A DNA stretch of 64,000 bases from Gymnogyps californianus (Eukaryota; Chordata; Aves; Accipitriformes; Cathartidae): positions 434,001-498,000 of the forward strand of contig NW_026114224.1 in assembly GCF_018139145.2 (NCBI RefSeq). Reading direction: 5' to 3'. The translations under genes and the position numbers were made by a program. Under the pieces are notes generated by a model, which saw only the letters and a program-made list of their open reading frames with translations, was not told where the DNA came from and searched no databases. Positions 19,894 through 31,879 of this stretch are shown here, piece after piece (the first letter of the stretch is position 1; every line of letters starts with the position of its first letter).

Positions 19894-21295
19894 GATTGTT
19901 TCCATTAGGCAGCAGCCTGATGAATCCAGGCTGCTGCCGTTCAGTGGCAGAGCTGAACACTTCTCCCTGCAAGTGCTCGGCCAGTGGTTTCGCAGGTACA
20001 GTCAGCCCAACTGGGAGCTTGCTATCCTTGCTGTGCTGCTGCTTTGGCAACCGCCTCAGGGTAGGACGGGACAAATGTTCTGGCTTCCCGGCTGGAGTCT
20101 GGCAAGTTCACTGGGTGAGGTACGGACCGTAACATGTAATGCAAACCTTGCATCCTTCAGGAGTGAAAAACAGAGTGTACTATTTTCTGGGGATTTTTTT
20201 AGTTTTGGTTAGATCTCTGGGATTCATGTGACCTTTAATATAGCCAGTTGGTGGGATTTAAGCACACATTTAAAGTTAAGCACATGCTAACTGCTACCCA
20301 CTACCCTGAGGTGTAGCTGGAATCCACTTGTGAGCTCCTGTTCCTACCACACTGGAGAAAGCAAATCTTTTTTTGTTTGGTGATGAAAGCAACTCAGGGA
20401 GTTGCATTGAAGTGCAGCACCTTTTTTAACTTCAGGTCTAAAGTGGCACCGGTCCTACCACATAACACATCCTTCCGCAGGCTTTCACAAAACGGAAAGG
20501 ATTCATCAAACTGACCCCACAAACATATCCAGCGCTTTTTTGATCTTACCTGGAACGTCGGGACATGACCCTGCTGGGCCATCTCTGCCGCTCTGCATGC
20601 GAACCAAGGTGGTGTCTTTACATTCCAGGCTAAGGACTTACTTTTTTTTTTTAGTGACTTTAGAGATGTCCTTAGGCTGGCTGTGTTAAGTTGTTTTACT
20701 GCACAGTTGAATGGAGGAAAACAGTAAGCTCTGCTATTGCCTTTCTCGTTACTGTGTAGCTCATTTAAGTTACCTTCTCATGACCTGGCAAGCAGAAGCT
20801 ATCACTTCATTTTCAGCCTTGGTCTATATGCATTTTCGAAAACTGCTTCTTGGCCACTGTTTAACCTTTTACTTTGTTTTTTGTTTGTTTATCTTGAGTG
20901 TTGGAACTCTGAAAGGGGCCGATGAGTTGCCCTCCCTCAGTTTGGTCCCTCCCCTTTGGGGAGTGTGGTTAATGTTCACTTCTTGGCTTTGCAGAGGAGA
21001 GAGTCCATTAATACACGACCTCATTTGAATTGCTCCTGTTGGAAACCAGTGATTAAAAGCTTATTGCTGCCTCATCTTGCAAATGGCATGCGTTCTGGTT
21101 CTCATTTGATCGGCAGCCTGTTGGCTTGTCAAATTACTTGGTAGAACAATTCAATTACTCAAAGCAGCGATACTGATAAGAAGAGCTTACGTACTTCATT
21201 GCTAGTGATTCTGTGCTTTTCACTCTGCAGGCTGGAAACATGATTTGTGAGTGGGCTGTGGCTTTAACAAGGGAAGGCAAAGCTGCTTCTCTGTG
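19894..21295. other. intergenic, one weak exon candidate
   Basis: Mostly unassigned. On the minus strand an ATG at 20582 starts MAQQGHVPTFQ and runs into a good splice donor (CCAG then GTAAGA, 20545-20550). I do not recognise a gene starting this way and found no partner exon. Confidence 0.3.
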
Positions 21296-22690
21296 TATTT
21301 CCTTTCCACCTCTTCCCTTATCCCCTCCCTTTCCCTCTGTGAGGCTATTTTTGTGGTGTACCTTCACTAGTGAAATGAGCTCCCACAGCAAACTGAGGGA
21401 AGGAGAAAAGGGGCAAGGGGAGAGGTGTTTCAGTCCTTAGTTTGCAGATTTAACACATAGGCCCTGTTCAGAAAATACAGCATGTATGTGGGTCAGCAGT
21501 CCCTGCAGATTTTTATTCTTTATAGCCATTTCTATAAATATGGGAGTCACACAACGAGTTCACACGGTGCTGTGCTTCTTGTAAACTGAATCATTTTTAC
21601 CTTTGCTATGGTCTGGAGGTAGCAAGTGCCAGCTGACAGATTAAGATGGAAATGAAAGCCAGCGATACACATGCGATGGTGATCCTGCCCCAAGGCATGC
21701 TGTTTCTTGATCTGGGAAAACACTGCAATGACTCTATCAGAGGACAAGGTTTTCACTGCTCTTTCTGGATGTGATACCCAAGGAGGATTTTTCCCTCTAT
21801 GTGTGTTTCTGTGCAGGCATGTGCCTGAAACAGAGGTGTTTCTCTGTGCCGTAACGGGGACTGAGGACAGCTGGGTGGGTGGGAACATGTGCAATCACGG
21901 AAGAAGCTTCCTGCAGCTGCCCTGCCATGTACTTCAGGAGAAAACAGCTCTTCTGGTCATTTGCCACCATCGAGAGCTACCGAGTGCATGGGAAGGTACT
22001 GGGTTCCTCCTCCCTGCAGTCGGCCCTGGTCCTTACTGGGTAGCCACCTACAGCAGCCAGTGCTGTACACCCGTATCAATTGTTAGACGGACATCTGCAG
22101 CTGGAATGTGTGGCACGTTCCTCTGATTCGTCCATTCTCCACCTTGCACAGCAACACATTTAAAATACTGAAATGTGCTCTTTTTATTGCTGTTAACGTT
22201 CAAAAATCTTGTTTTGGTCTGGTCAGCAAGGTATTTGGAAAACAGCACTGTTGCGTTTTGAGAATAAAATAGGTTCCCATCCTTCCCCCTACCCCCCACA
22301 CTCTGTAGGTTCCAGACCTTTTCCCTCAGCCCTCCTATGTGTAGCTTGGCTTCATTTGTTTTGCTGCCTCATACCAAGAATATAGCAACCAACTGCGACG
22401 TGTGCTGTGTGCTCCAGGCCAAAGAAAGTTTTAGATGGTCCCAGTTTATTTTATGCAGCCATGCAGCATGGTACATTTTGGAAGGAACACTGCGATGATG
22501 TATCAGAAGTTACTGACGATGAGGTGATCCTGGTAGTGGTTTATTTTCAGTGTCTGGTTTGGGAAAGAATATACTCAAATATTCTAAGATACAGAACTAT
22601 TAGAGAAAAATGAGTGCAAGCTAAAGAGCATCATGCTACATTTATTGCTAAATGTATGTTTTCATTTCATTCAAACTAGAAAGTAAACAG
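21296..22690. repeat. right arm of inverted repeat
   Basis: Reverse complement of 3105-4490, with small indels. It ends near 22690 at the stretch matching the left arm's outer edge around 3105-3120. Sequence beyond both outer edges is unrelated. Confidence 0.9.
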
Positions 22691-22702
22691 ATTGTTTAAT
22701 CA

Positions 22703-22905
22703 TCTCCCCCCACCCCTCCAGGGGCTTTCTCAGCTCTGGGCCCTTCCCAAGGACAGCCCCACAGGGTGGGTGCAGTCAGCATTGGAGGAAAGAACAGGCA
22801 GCAGCCACAACAGTCAGCACTGCGGGAAAGCTGGGACCCGGGAGAGCTTCCCAGGCTCCCCAATCCCAGACTAGTCCCGTGTGTGTGAGACAGTGCCCAG
22901 AAGAG
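22703..22905 (+). repeat. duplicated segment A, copy 1
   Basis: About 200 bp matching 61803-62005 in the same orientation, roughly 90 percent identical by eye. Both start at CCAGGGGCTTTCTCAGCTCTGG and end at CAGTGCCCAGAAGAGTG. With segment B it suggests a partial copy of the ARHGAP20-like locus at the right end of the window. Confidence 0.85.
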
Positions 22906-24085
22906 TGCTTTTGTATCCCTTTTCCCAAAATGTTAAATTTCCCTTAAAGCATTAACCACTGGACCCACTGTTTCTCACTGGACTGCAAAATATCCAAAAG
23001 ATACTTTTGTAAATGTCTCTGATTTCCTGCATTTTTCCTGAAAAAGGCAGGTTTTTAACTCTCTTAATCGCTTCTATTTTAATCAAGACATTGCTCAGTA
23101 TCAACACTTAAACCAGACACATGCAATCAAAAGCTGACTTGGGATCCTTGTTTTGTGATCTGGAGGGCCTTGCACACAAACTTGTCCCTGGCTGCATTGG
23201 CCACTTGGTGGGTGAAGGTCATGGGTAACAGGGCAGGATTCCTTTCTGGTGCTCCTCCAGCCCTGTATGCCAAGGATAAAACCCTAACATCCAACTGTGA
23301 TCAAGCCTTAATACCCAAGTGTGCTGCTCCATGGACATGAGTATTCCTGCCTAAGCTCACTACACATTTCATTTCTATGTGGCTCTTGGCAAGATACGAA
23401 TGGCTCTTCAGTGCTAGTGGTTCCTCCCCTCTTTCAGTAAAAATGGCAAATTTTCTTCCTTTTGGACCTTCCTTGGACCTGCCTTAATTAGCAGAGCATT
23501 CAAGGTGTCCTGATGCGTCTTGGCGACCGAAAGCTGGAACAGCATGTGGACCAGAGACATTCCCACAGCTTGGCTGGTGTCCACCAAGAGGAGTCTGTCT
23601 TTAGCCACAATGGTCATTCCCAGGGAAAACAGCTTGTTTTATTGACCAGGACCCTACAGGGAGAATAGAAGAGCAGGAATGCAGACACATTTGCCACAAG
23701 TCCAGTGGAGCAGGTTGCTCAAACGCAGACCACTGACTTTCTCTATGCTGCTGGGCCTGTGGGGATGGTCTGGGGACAAAGGATTAAACCTGAATTACCT
23801 ACCTGAAATACAGCTATCGCTAGCCTCGGTGCAAGTGGACCAAGGAGCTGGTCCTGAAAACCATCAATTCAGGACACGGAAAGTTTAGCAACTATGGCTA
23901 TTCTGGAATAGGCTGTGCCATGTGCATCCATTTCTATGAACAACTCTTCTCCTATAGCTGAAAAGGAGTTTGACATCTTGCTCATGGCTAAAGGAGGATG
24001 CTGGCCTCGAATGGTGGCTGAGGCTTGGGGCTTGCAGTGCCTATGACCAGCTATGCCCACAGAGTGACAGAGGAAAGAGCGGCAC
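22906..24085. other. unassigned sequence between duplicated segments
   Basis: No counterpart in the 62-kb copy. The minus strand at 23617-23414 holds a 67-codon open stretch that I do not recognise. A 26-bp piece at about 23490-23515 recurs inverted near 25674-25700. Confidence 0.3.
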
Positions 24086-24235
24086 TGGGAGGAGGCAGGG
24101 TCTGGCTGAGCAGTGCTGCCCTGGCACCAGCACCAGCACCCCGCTTCCCAGCCTTGCTTGCGCCAGCTGGCCTGTGTCCTTGGCATCAGCCAGTCCCGTG
24201 CACTGTGACAGTCCTCCTGGCCCGGGCAACCTCAT
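24086..24235 (+). repeat. duplicated segment B, copy 1
   Basis: About 150 bp matching 62845-63000 in the same orientation, including the shared GGGAGGAGGCAGGGTCTGG. CpG sites kept in the 62-kb copy are often TG or CA here, so this copy has decayed more. The match stops near 24235. Confidence 0.85.
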
Positions 24236-24300
24236 CAACTCTAGTGGGAATCTCCCTCCTGCTCTGGAATAAGCCTCATCTCTGCTCCTAGTCCTTGCAG

Positions 24301-24427
24301 GTTGAATTCATTTTGCTTGATTGTCACTGTGAAGAGCTGGCAGTGCAGATGATGAAGGTGGAAGAAAAAATCCTCAGAGCAATTCCTGAAACATATTTCT
24401 GGCAGAAAAACAAACCTGTTCTTTCGG
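24301..24427 (+). CDS. candidate RasGEF/RalGDS-like exon
   Basis: A pyrimidine-rich acceptor ending CCTTGCAG at 24300 is followed by an open exon of 127 bp and a possible donor (CGG then GTATCT). The peptide contains EELAVQMMKVEEKILRAIP and then YFW. That resembles the start of the catalytic RasGEF (Cdc25) domain of Ral guanine nucleotide dissociation stimulator-like proteins, where an E-[IL]-A-x-Q-[LM]-T helix leads to an IxPxE-F motif. If real, it would activate a Ras-family GTPase by nucleotide exchange. No second exon is recognisable nearby, so it may be a lone or dead exon. Confidence 0.4.
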
Positions 24428-27400
24428 GTATCTGCTCTGAGCTCATCAGGATCAGGATTTCACACCCAGGGGCCATAGAAACAGACAAAGAGCAAAATCA
24501 CTGCCCATGCCTCCACCAACTTGCAATAGAAGCACTGCAACATTTACAAATCCTTCACATTCCTGCAGAATTTAAAAACCCTTTAATTGCAAGCCTTCGG
24601 GAAGACCCAGTGATGATCACAAGTCCCTGGTGCTCTGCTGCTGCACATTTGAACTCCCATCGCTCTCAGGGACTGCCTCTTGGCAATCTGGCAGAGTGAA
24701 GAGCCAGCGAGACCTGATGGGAGCAGCCCCGTGGGATCACCTCTAGGAGATCACAGATGCTGCAAGGCTGAACTATTGAAATGAAATATTGAAATCTTCC
24801 CTTTTGGAGAGGAACAGAATGTGCAGTCACTCAAAGGGCTCAATTCTTCTCACACGCTGCTTTGCCCAGCTAGCTGAACTGGTGCAGCCCGTGGGGGGAA
24901 CTGGGAAGAACAAACACCTGCCATTTTTACCCAGCAACTCCCCTGACTCTCTTACAGACTCCAGGCCCTGCTGCGTTCCCAAAGATAGAACTGGATGCTT
25001 ACAAAAACAGAGCTCCCAGGTACTCTATGGGAACCCAAAATGACCTTGGAGGAGACAAGACTGCAAAACCAGGGCCAGAAGACTACTGCACAGGAAGGGT
25101 AAGGCAGCCTGCCATCTGCTCCTTTGCTCCCTTTCCAAAGCCATCCCTTAAGCATCTCCCCCTTCCACTGGGGCTTCTGAGAACTAAGGAGTGTCTTACT
25201 GGAGTGACAAGCTGCAGGACAGCAGTCCTGCTCCCTTCCCTTGTCCTAACCCTGAGCAGAGGAAAGGCAAGAACACATCTTTTCCTTTCCACTCTCTCAG
25301 CCATTAAATGTTATGGGTTCATACATTGCAAGCTCTTCAGGAGAACACACTTCAGAAGGGACAAGCAGACACAGGTCCCTGCCTTCGCAATGCCAGGAAG
25401 ATGAACTTGGAGGGAAGGCGAATCTAGCAAAGTCTGGCTGGAGCTAGACGTCCTCTGGACTTGGAGGGAGTTCCAGCTGTAATGGGCCTTTCACATCAGC
25501 TGTAATGGGCATTTCAGTCTATTTGCTGTTGAAAACAAATTTTTTGTTTTACCGTCCTTAAAAAAAACCCAAAACAACTTAAGGGATGTCTTTTACCTCT
25601 TCCTAAACTGTTTTTCTCTTTTCTTCACATTCCTCCCAAAAAAAAGAAGGAAATGCCAAAGAATAACAGCACCAGGACACCTTGAATGCTCTGCTAATAC
25701 TTGAGGTTTCCAACAAGTGTGCCATGGGAATAGGTGCAGTGAGCTGGAAGCTGCAAGGCACACATACAGCAGCGTGCGATGAGGAATGGCCAATGCACAT
25801 CAGCACACTTGTTCTGGCAGCCAGCCGTTGCTGCCGACAAGTCTGCTCGCTCAGGACGCTGACCCTGCACTGCACCCACACCCAGCCCTGACCAAAACGG
25901 GACAGAGAGAGAGAGGCAGAATGACCGTCCAGAAATGGCATTTGGCTCAGGGGGACCTGCAGGGCAACAGGCACCCAAACTGATAACAAGTGCCCATGGT
26001 CACCTTTTTCTCCTTGTCCCCTCCCAGGTGATGCTGATCAAGCCCCAGGCACCTGCAGCCACATTTTGAGTCCGCCATTCATTGTACACAACTCCCCTGA
26101 TACTGGATGTCTGATATGCATTTAATAAAACAAGGTACTCCCAGAGATTTTTTTCTTTACCTTGAGACATGGGGAGGGGGTTTGTGTGGGTGAGGAAGAT
26201 CTGCTTTCTCTGTTTAATTTTTATGCCTCAGCAAAAACACTGCAAGATTCAGACTGGAGGAGAGCACTGAAATCAAAAGGGGAAGCGATGCAGACAGCTC
26301 TAACCACACATTTTCACCTGATTGCCTTAAACAAAACCAGGTTGGGATCCTGCTTGCTCACTTTGTGATCCTGATTGCTCACTTTGCCCTGGAATAGTCT
26401 CATTACTCATCCAACACCTACTGCGCACCTGGCTGAGGACAGATACAATTCAAACAGAGAGCAATCAGAGCTAAACACTGCACCACAAAAGCAGTTGGGT
26501 CCTTCCCTGCACGCTCTCAGCAGAGAGCAGAGCATCCTGGGGACAGGTCAGGAAAAATAATCATTAATTCATATTTGAAAAGGTGATAGATAGTAGTGCA
26601 GACAGGATTTTTCATGGGTGGTAAGGGATATTTTGATAGGCAAGTTTGCAATGATGTGGCTTTAATACACAGTTAGGTAGTTATGATGCTGGACAGGAAC
26701 ACTTCTATTGTGGTCACTTATCCTACATAGTTGTAGGATGTTCTTTGACCGGAGACAGGTTTCAAGTGTCAGACCGGGGTCAATTGGCACGCTGCCCAAA
26801 GCACTCTTGCACTGAACAAGCTCGTAGAAGGTAGTGCGTTTGCATTTGTTAGACCTTTCTCTTAGGATACATGCTGGGAGACACAGCCAAGTGTCTGTAG
26901 GGGAAATTGGTGACTTGCACATCGAAGCCTTTGTTCCAGCCCCATGCTAATGTCTGATGTCAGTGAACCCTGCACAAACAGTGCACAGGCACAACCTGGA
27001 AACACAGGCAGCAGGAGCCCAAGACAAGAGCGTGGAGAAATGCCCAGAGCAGGAGAAGGGTGCGCAGTGCCCACAGGCTTCTGCTGTTGGCCAGAGGGCA
27101 GCAAGTGCCAATGCTGCCTCCAGCTGTGCAGCTGCTCCTGGGTGGCCATCGGACGGGGCAGCTCTCACACACCAAGGGAAGAGCCTCTCACAGCTCCACT
27201 TCATCTCCTCTTTCAGCATCCAGGTCCAAACTCAAGACATTTGACAATACCCACTGCCTCAGGCACCCCTGGGATAGAGACATCTCACTTGAGGTTCAAG
27301 CACGTTTGGCTTCTACGTTTCAGTTTTAAACTCCTGAGCTTAATAGGAATTATTTAAATATTTTTATACATATGTTCAAGATCTAGAGGAATTCAGATGA

Positions 27401-28010
27401 TCAGGGAAAAAGAATTACAAATTGGAAAAGGGTTCCTGAAAGTTTCCTTTGCAAAGAAAGGGCAAAGGCCAATCAAGGCTGGATGAACGGGGGGACTGTT
27501 CAGAGCCCAGACCAACACAGGCAGACGCTGAAGGCTGTCTCCCCTCCCTGCAGTAGCTGAGCTGCATGGAAAAGCCTGTTTCAAAACAGCCAAGGAAAGA
27601 AGGGCACAAGGAGTGACTCTGTCCTGAGCAAAGCACACTCTGCTCCACTCCCCCTCCACTGTCCTGGCGCTCAGCCCAGGCTGCTCTGCTCAGCTGCACG
27701 CTTGCTTGTGATGTGAAAGGGAAATTCAAATTGTAACCACTTAGTGGTGGTAATTTGTGACCAGGGGATGAGCTGGCATGGAGGGCGAGAAGCGGTTAAG
27801 CAGGCTGGGAGCAGGAAGGCCAGAGCCAGAAGGACTCCATGTCAGGGAGGGAAGTTTCCCTGGCTGAGGAGGTGAGAAGCTCAGCAGTTCTCCTTGTCCT
27901 GTAGCCATGGTGCAATGGGGGCGCTCAGGGGGCACCTTTGGTCAGCAGAGCTGGCGCTGGGGCATGGACCCAACGCTGGGCTGAGGTGCCCTGTGGTCGT
28001 GCCCACCACC
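24428..28010. other. intergenic, no supported gene
   Basis: About 3.6 kb of mixed composition. Small tandem duplications occur at 25476-25517 (CAGCTGTAATGGGC twice) and 26341-26385 (TGATCCTG...GCTCACTTTG twice). A TATAAAAGG at 28026-28034 looks like a TATA box, but nothing downstream is convincing. Confidence 0.4.
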
Positions 28011-30590
28011 TGTGCTGGTACCAGTGTATAAAAGGAATCGGCTCATGGAGCATCTTCGCAGACTCCTTGCAGAACTGCTTATGGCAGTAGGACTCAATGA
28101 CACAGACAGCAGCAACGCTGCAGTGGTGCCAGTATCAGTGGGATGTAAAACAGTAACAAGGAGCTTTCTTTGGAGCTGTGAATATATTGGCTCTTTTTTC
28201 TCCCTTTTTTGTATGGATTTTTTTTTTGGTCATTTCTTTTCTGCCACTTCCTTGTGAACCCATGAGCCTCAAATGAAGTAGGGGAGCAGAAAAAGTTTTG
28301 CTGCAAAAAGAGGTTTGTGTCCATGTCCCCCCCCTCCCAGGTCTGTCCTTCTCCCAGGGATCAGTGCTGCCTTCTGCATGGGGCTGTGTCCGTGAGTCCT
28401 GCAGGGACCCATCTGTCCTGGCTCCCCTGCCAAAGGGCTGCTTCCTCCGGGGAAGGGGACAGGAGAGTCACTCCCCACCATTGCCTGCCCCACTGGTGGT
28501 TACTCGGCCCTGGGGATGGCTCGGTACCCTTTGGGGCTCGCCGGCTCTGATTTTGGGCTCAGCAGGGCTTTTGCACCTCTTGGGTGCTGTTTCCCAGTGC
28601 CCCCTGTGCTCTCTCCCCCTCCCACACAAGCACAGAGAGGTTCTGGAGAAATGGCTTTTAATGGAAAAAATTAGAGCAAAGCTGTCATCAAAGCAACTAT
28701 ATTGACACCCCCCCCCGCCCTCAGCCCCCACCCCCAGTCCCTCTCATCCTGCAGCCTGGCCTAATCCCACCCTCCTGCCCCAGTGCTGGCTGCGGGAGCC
28801 TTGTGCTTGCTGCCTGGTGTTGAACACGAGCTCCACTGCCGCTTTTTCCCCAGCTTTTCCAGCCTGCTGCTGCCTGCCAGCATCCCAGCGGGGTCCCCAA
28901 GGGCTTGGCTGTGGGGGATGGCAGAGTGGCCAAGGGCAATGTCATTACCCCTGGTGATGTCACCCCCAGGGGGATGTATCTGCCCAGGTTGGTGGGGAGA
29001 TCCATGGGGTCATCGATGCCCGGCAGGATGTCACTGCCTGGGGGGATGTCAACATCCATGGGGACCTCTGAGCCTTGGGGGATGTCACTGCCCTGAGGTG
29101 CTCCCATGAGGGTGGCCATGCTGGAGATGCTGAGCTTTGTGATCTGCCCCGTGACATGGCAGTAGCTGTTGAGGGACAGCGGCAGCATCCAGGGGGCTGG
29201 GACCACCTCTCTCCCCTGATGGTTGCAATTCTGGACCAGTTGCTGTTGGCCCTGGGGGGTCCAGGGGGCTGCCGAGGCCAGGGGGAGCCCGCAGCTCCAT
29301 GGGCCCCACAGGACAGTGCCTGGTGGAAAAGCGGAGCTGTGGCCACGCACGAAGGTGGCCAGTGGAGGCAGGCTGGCATTCCTCCACTCGCAGGCAATGC
29401 GGGGGTCAAAGCAGCCGCCACACAGAGCCATCTGCAGACCTGCATGGGCGAGCAGGAGCCATGCAGGGCCAGGGGACCATTCTGGGGCACCCACTGAGCC
29501 GACCCCGACTGCTGACGCCCTCCAACTATGCACCAGGCATGTCGGGAGCTTGTGGCTGGGGTGCTCCCCACGTGGTGAGCTGCTGTGCCGATGAGACAGG
29601 GTTTTAAACTGGGGAGAAAACTTGCTCATAGGAGGTGAAAGGGGAGAGACGGCCCCAAGTGATCAGGGAATTCACCCAGGCTTGCTAACCTCCTGTGCCA
29701 AAACTGCCGGGAGGATGGGGCTGCTGGGGATGCTGTGGTGCCAGGGTGCAAGGGGGTTTGGGGGTGCTGAAGGTGCCTGGGCGCTGGGTGTACCGGGGGT
29801 GCAGAGGGTGCTAGGAGAATGGGGGGAATGGGGGTGCTAGCTTACCAGGTCAGTCAGGGGTACCATACCTGCTGCGGGTACTCAGGGTGCCAGTGGTGCC
29901 ACTGCTGCTGGGGGTGTCCAGGCTGTGGGGAAGAGGGTCTTAAACTCTGGCATCGAACGCAGGAATGTCCCACCTCCTCGCCGAGTCACCTCCTGTCTTT
30001 TTGGAGGCTGTTAGATGACATGTGACAAACGAAGTTGCACATCAAGCAAAACATTACTAAAAAAAGCTGTGGAAGAGTAACTTATTCAGTTCAGAAAAAA
30101 GGTTGGACAATGCCATGTACAAACCACCACCCTTACACACAGGGAAAGCTCGAGAAGTTAGATGTGGTACAAAATAACAACAAACAATGGCTCTTCACTT
30201 CAGTCTTCTATACGTTCAGGTTAGTTCTTTTAGTCAGACACAGAAATCAGAAGTGATTTCTTCCTCTTTTGCTGAAGTAGACTTTTAAGTAGGTATTGCT
30301 AAAGATTGCAAAAACAATGAAAAAAATTTTAAGCAGGTACTTTCATCCTCACAAGATATATATCATTGAAGTGTTTCTCATACTAAATTATCTTCTCAAC
30401 TCTAAAGGGTCCCCCTTTTCTCTGCTCCAAGGTAAACGTCCAAACTATTTATGGGTTTTCAGAGTAAGGAACACGTAATTCGGTACTCAGAGCTATGGAG
30501 AATGGAGAACATTTAAAAAACACTATAAAGGCAAATAAAATAAAGAGCAAACATTAACGGGAAAACCTGGGAGCAGAATGAGAAACACCA
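28011..30590. other. GC-rich stretch, no recognised gene
   Basis: Positions 28700-29960 are GC-rich. The minus strand is open from 29629 to 28721 (302 codons) with Pro-Gly-Ser-Asp-Ile-like repeats at about 28950-29100. I recognise no family, and GC richness makes long open frames likely. Degenerate GGGTGCT repeats lie at 29755-29835. Positions 30030-30590 are AT-rich and featureless. Confidence 0.3.
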
Positions 30591-30596
30591 CTGTCC

Positions 30597-31375
30597 TGGT
30601 TTCAGCTGGGATAGAGTTAATTTTCTTCTTAGCAGCTGGTACAGTGCTGTGTTTTGGATTTAGTGTGAGAGTAATACTTCTGGGGTGACAGGGGGATCTC
30701 AACAGCTAACTTTATTGGAGGCTGAAATAAGCCCAACTGGGAATGAGTGGCAGAAACACCCCATTGTGACGGGCCCAGAGGCTCCATGCATCCTTGGCAT
30801 AGATTATCTCAGGAGAGGGTATTTCAAGGACCCAAAAGGGTACCAGTGGGCCTTTGGTATAGCTGCCTTGGAGATGGAGGGAATTGAACAGTTGTCCACC
30901 TTGCTTAGTCTCTTGGAGGACACTGTGGTTGTGGGGTTGCTGAGGGTTGAAGAACAACAGGTGCCAATCGCTACCACAACGGTGCACCAGTGGCAATATT
31001 GCACCAACCAAGACTCTCTTACTCCCAGCCATACGCTGATTCGTCGACTGGAGAGCTAAGGGGTGATCAGCAGGGCTCGCTCACCCTTTAACAGCCCCAT
31101 ATGGCCAGTGTGAAAGTCTAACGGAGAACAGAGACTAACAGTAGAATATCGTGGCCTGAATGAAGTCACGCCGCCGCTGAGTGCAGCCATACCAAACATG
31201 CTAGAACTTCAATACAAACTGGAGTCAAAGGCAGCCAAGTGGTACGCCACAATTGATACTGCTAATGCATTTTTCTCAATCCCTTTGGCAGCAGAGTGCC
31301 AGCCACAGTTTGCTTTCACTTGGAGGGGCGTCCAGTACACCTGGAATCGACTGCCCCGGGGTGGAAACACAGCCC
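30597..31375 (+). mobile_element. ERVL-like fragment: LTR start, protease end, RT start
   Basis: Positions 30597-30675 match the first 80 bp of the LTR family at 35527-36118. The sequence then jumps to the C-terminal protease region (about 30685-31060, with LGIDYLRRGYF) and, after small lesions, to the RT N-terminus at 31130-31370 (VEYRGLNEVTP; then YATIDTANAFFSIPL, whose D is the first RT catalytic aspartate). It is broken by stops near 31060-31130 and cut by the LTR at 31376. The protease part overlaps the fragment at 4797-4885. Confidence 0.75.
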
Positions 31376-31879
31376 TGTTATAAGTTTGAGGTCCAATAAT
31401 TGAAATGGAACCAGTCCGATTATTTAAATCAATTTATTTGAGCAAGCAGCAGTAAGCAAAACAGCGCTGGGCAGCCGGGGAGTTTCCACTCTACCAACGG
31501 CGCGCGCAAAATGGAGAAGGGTTCCCTTACTTATACAGTCTCTAGTCCCTGCTTCCATGCTGGCTGGTATCGTTTGCGTTGTGTGTGCGCCTGCGCCGGC
31601 AGTTGCTAGGTGGTCGTAATCTGCCTCCTGGGGGTTGCTGGGATGAAGGCCAAAGTCTTCCTCAGCTGCCTTCTAGGTGACTTAGGTCCCGCTCATGTTC
31701 TTGTGAAATCGCCTTTTCTTTTATCCGTTACTCAGTTGTTTCTTCTACCGAATATTTGGCTGTCCCTACCCCCACATGTCTTTAGATAACTAAGGAATGT
31801 TTCAATACTTGCAAGCGGACCCCCACATGTCTTTGGATAACTAAGGAATGTTTCAACACTTGCAAGCGATTTTCCCACA
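31376..31879 (-). mobile_element. probable solo LTR, inserted in the ERVL fragment
   Basis: On the minus strand: a U3 with a tandemly repeated block of about 50 bp (31769-31868 in plus coordinates), a TATA-like TATAAG at about 31527-31532, and AATAAA at about 31430-31435, ending at TG/CA-type termini. It interrupts the ERVL RT. I found no clean target duplication, so the 5' boundary is approximate. Confidence 0.55.
31769..31868. repeat. 50-bp tandem duplication in LTR U3
   Basis: Two head-to-tail copies of the block starting CCCCCACATGTCTTTRGATA, differing at two or three positions. Duplicated U3 blocks are commonly enhancers. Confidence 0.8.

Noticed and set aside
28721..29629. 302-codon minus-strand frame
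   Set aside because: GC-rich sequence with multiple open frames; no family recognised and no consistent splice sites or start context.
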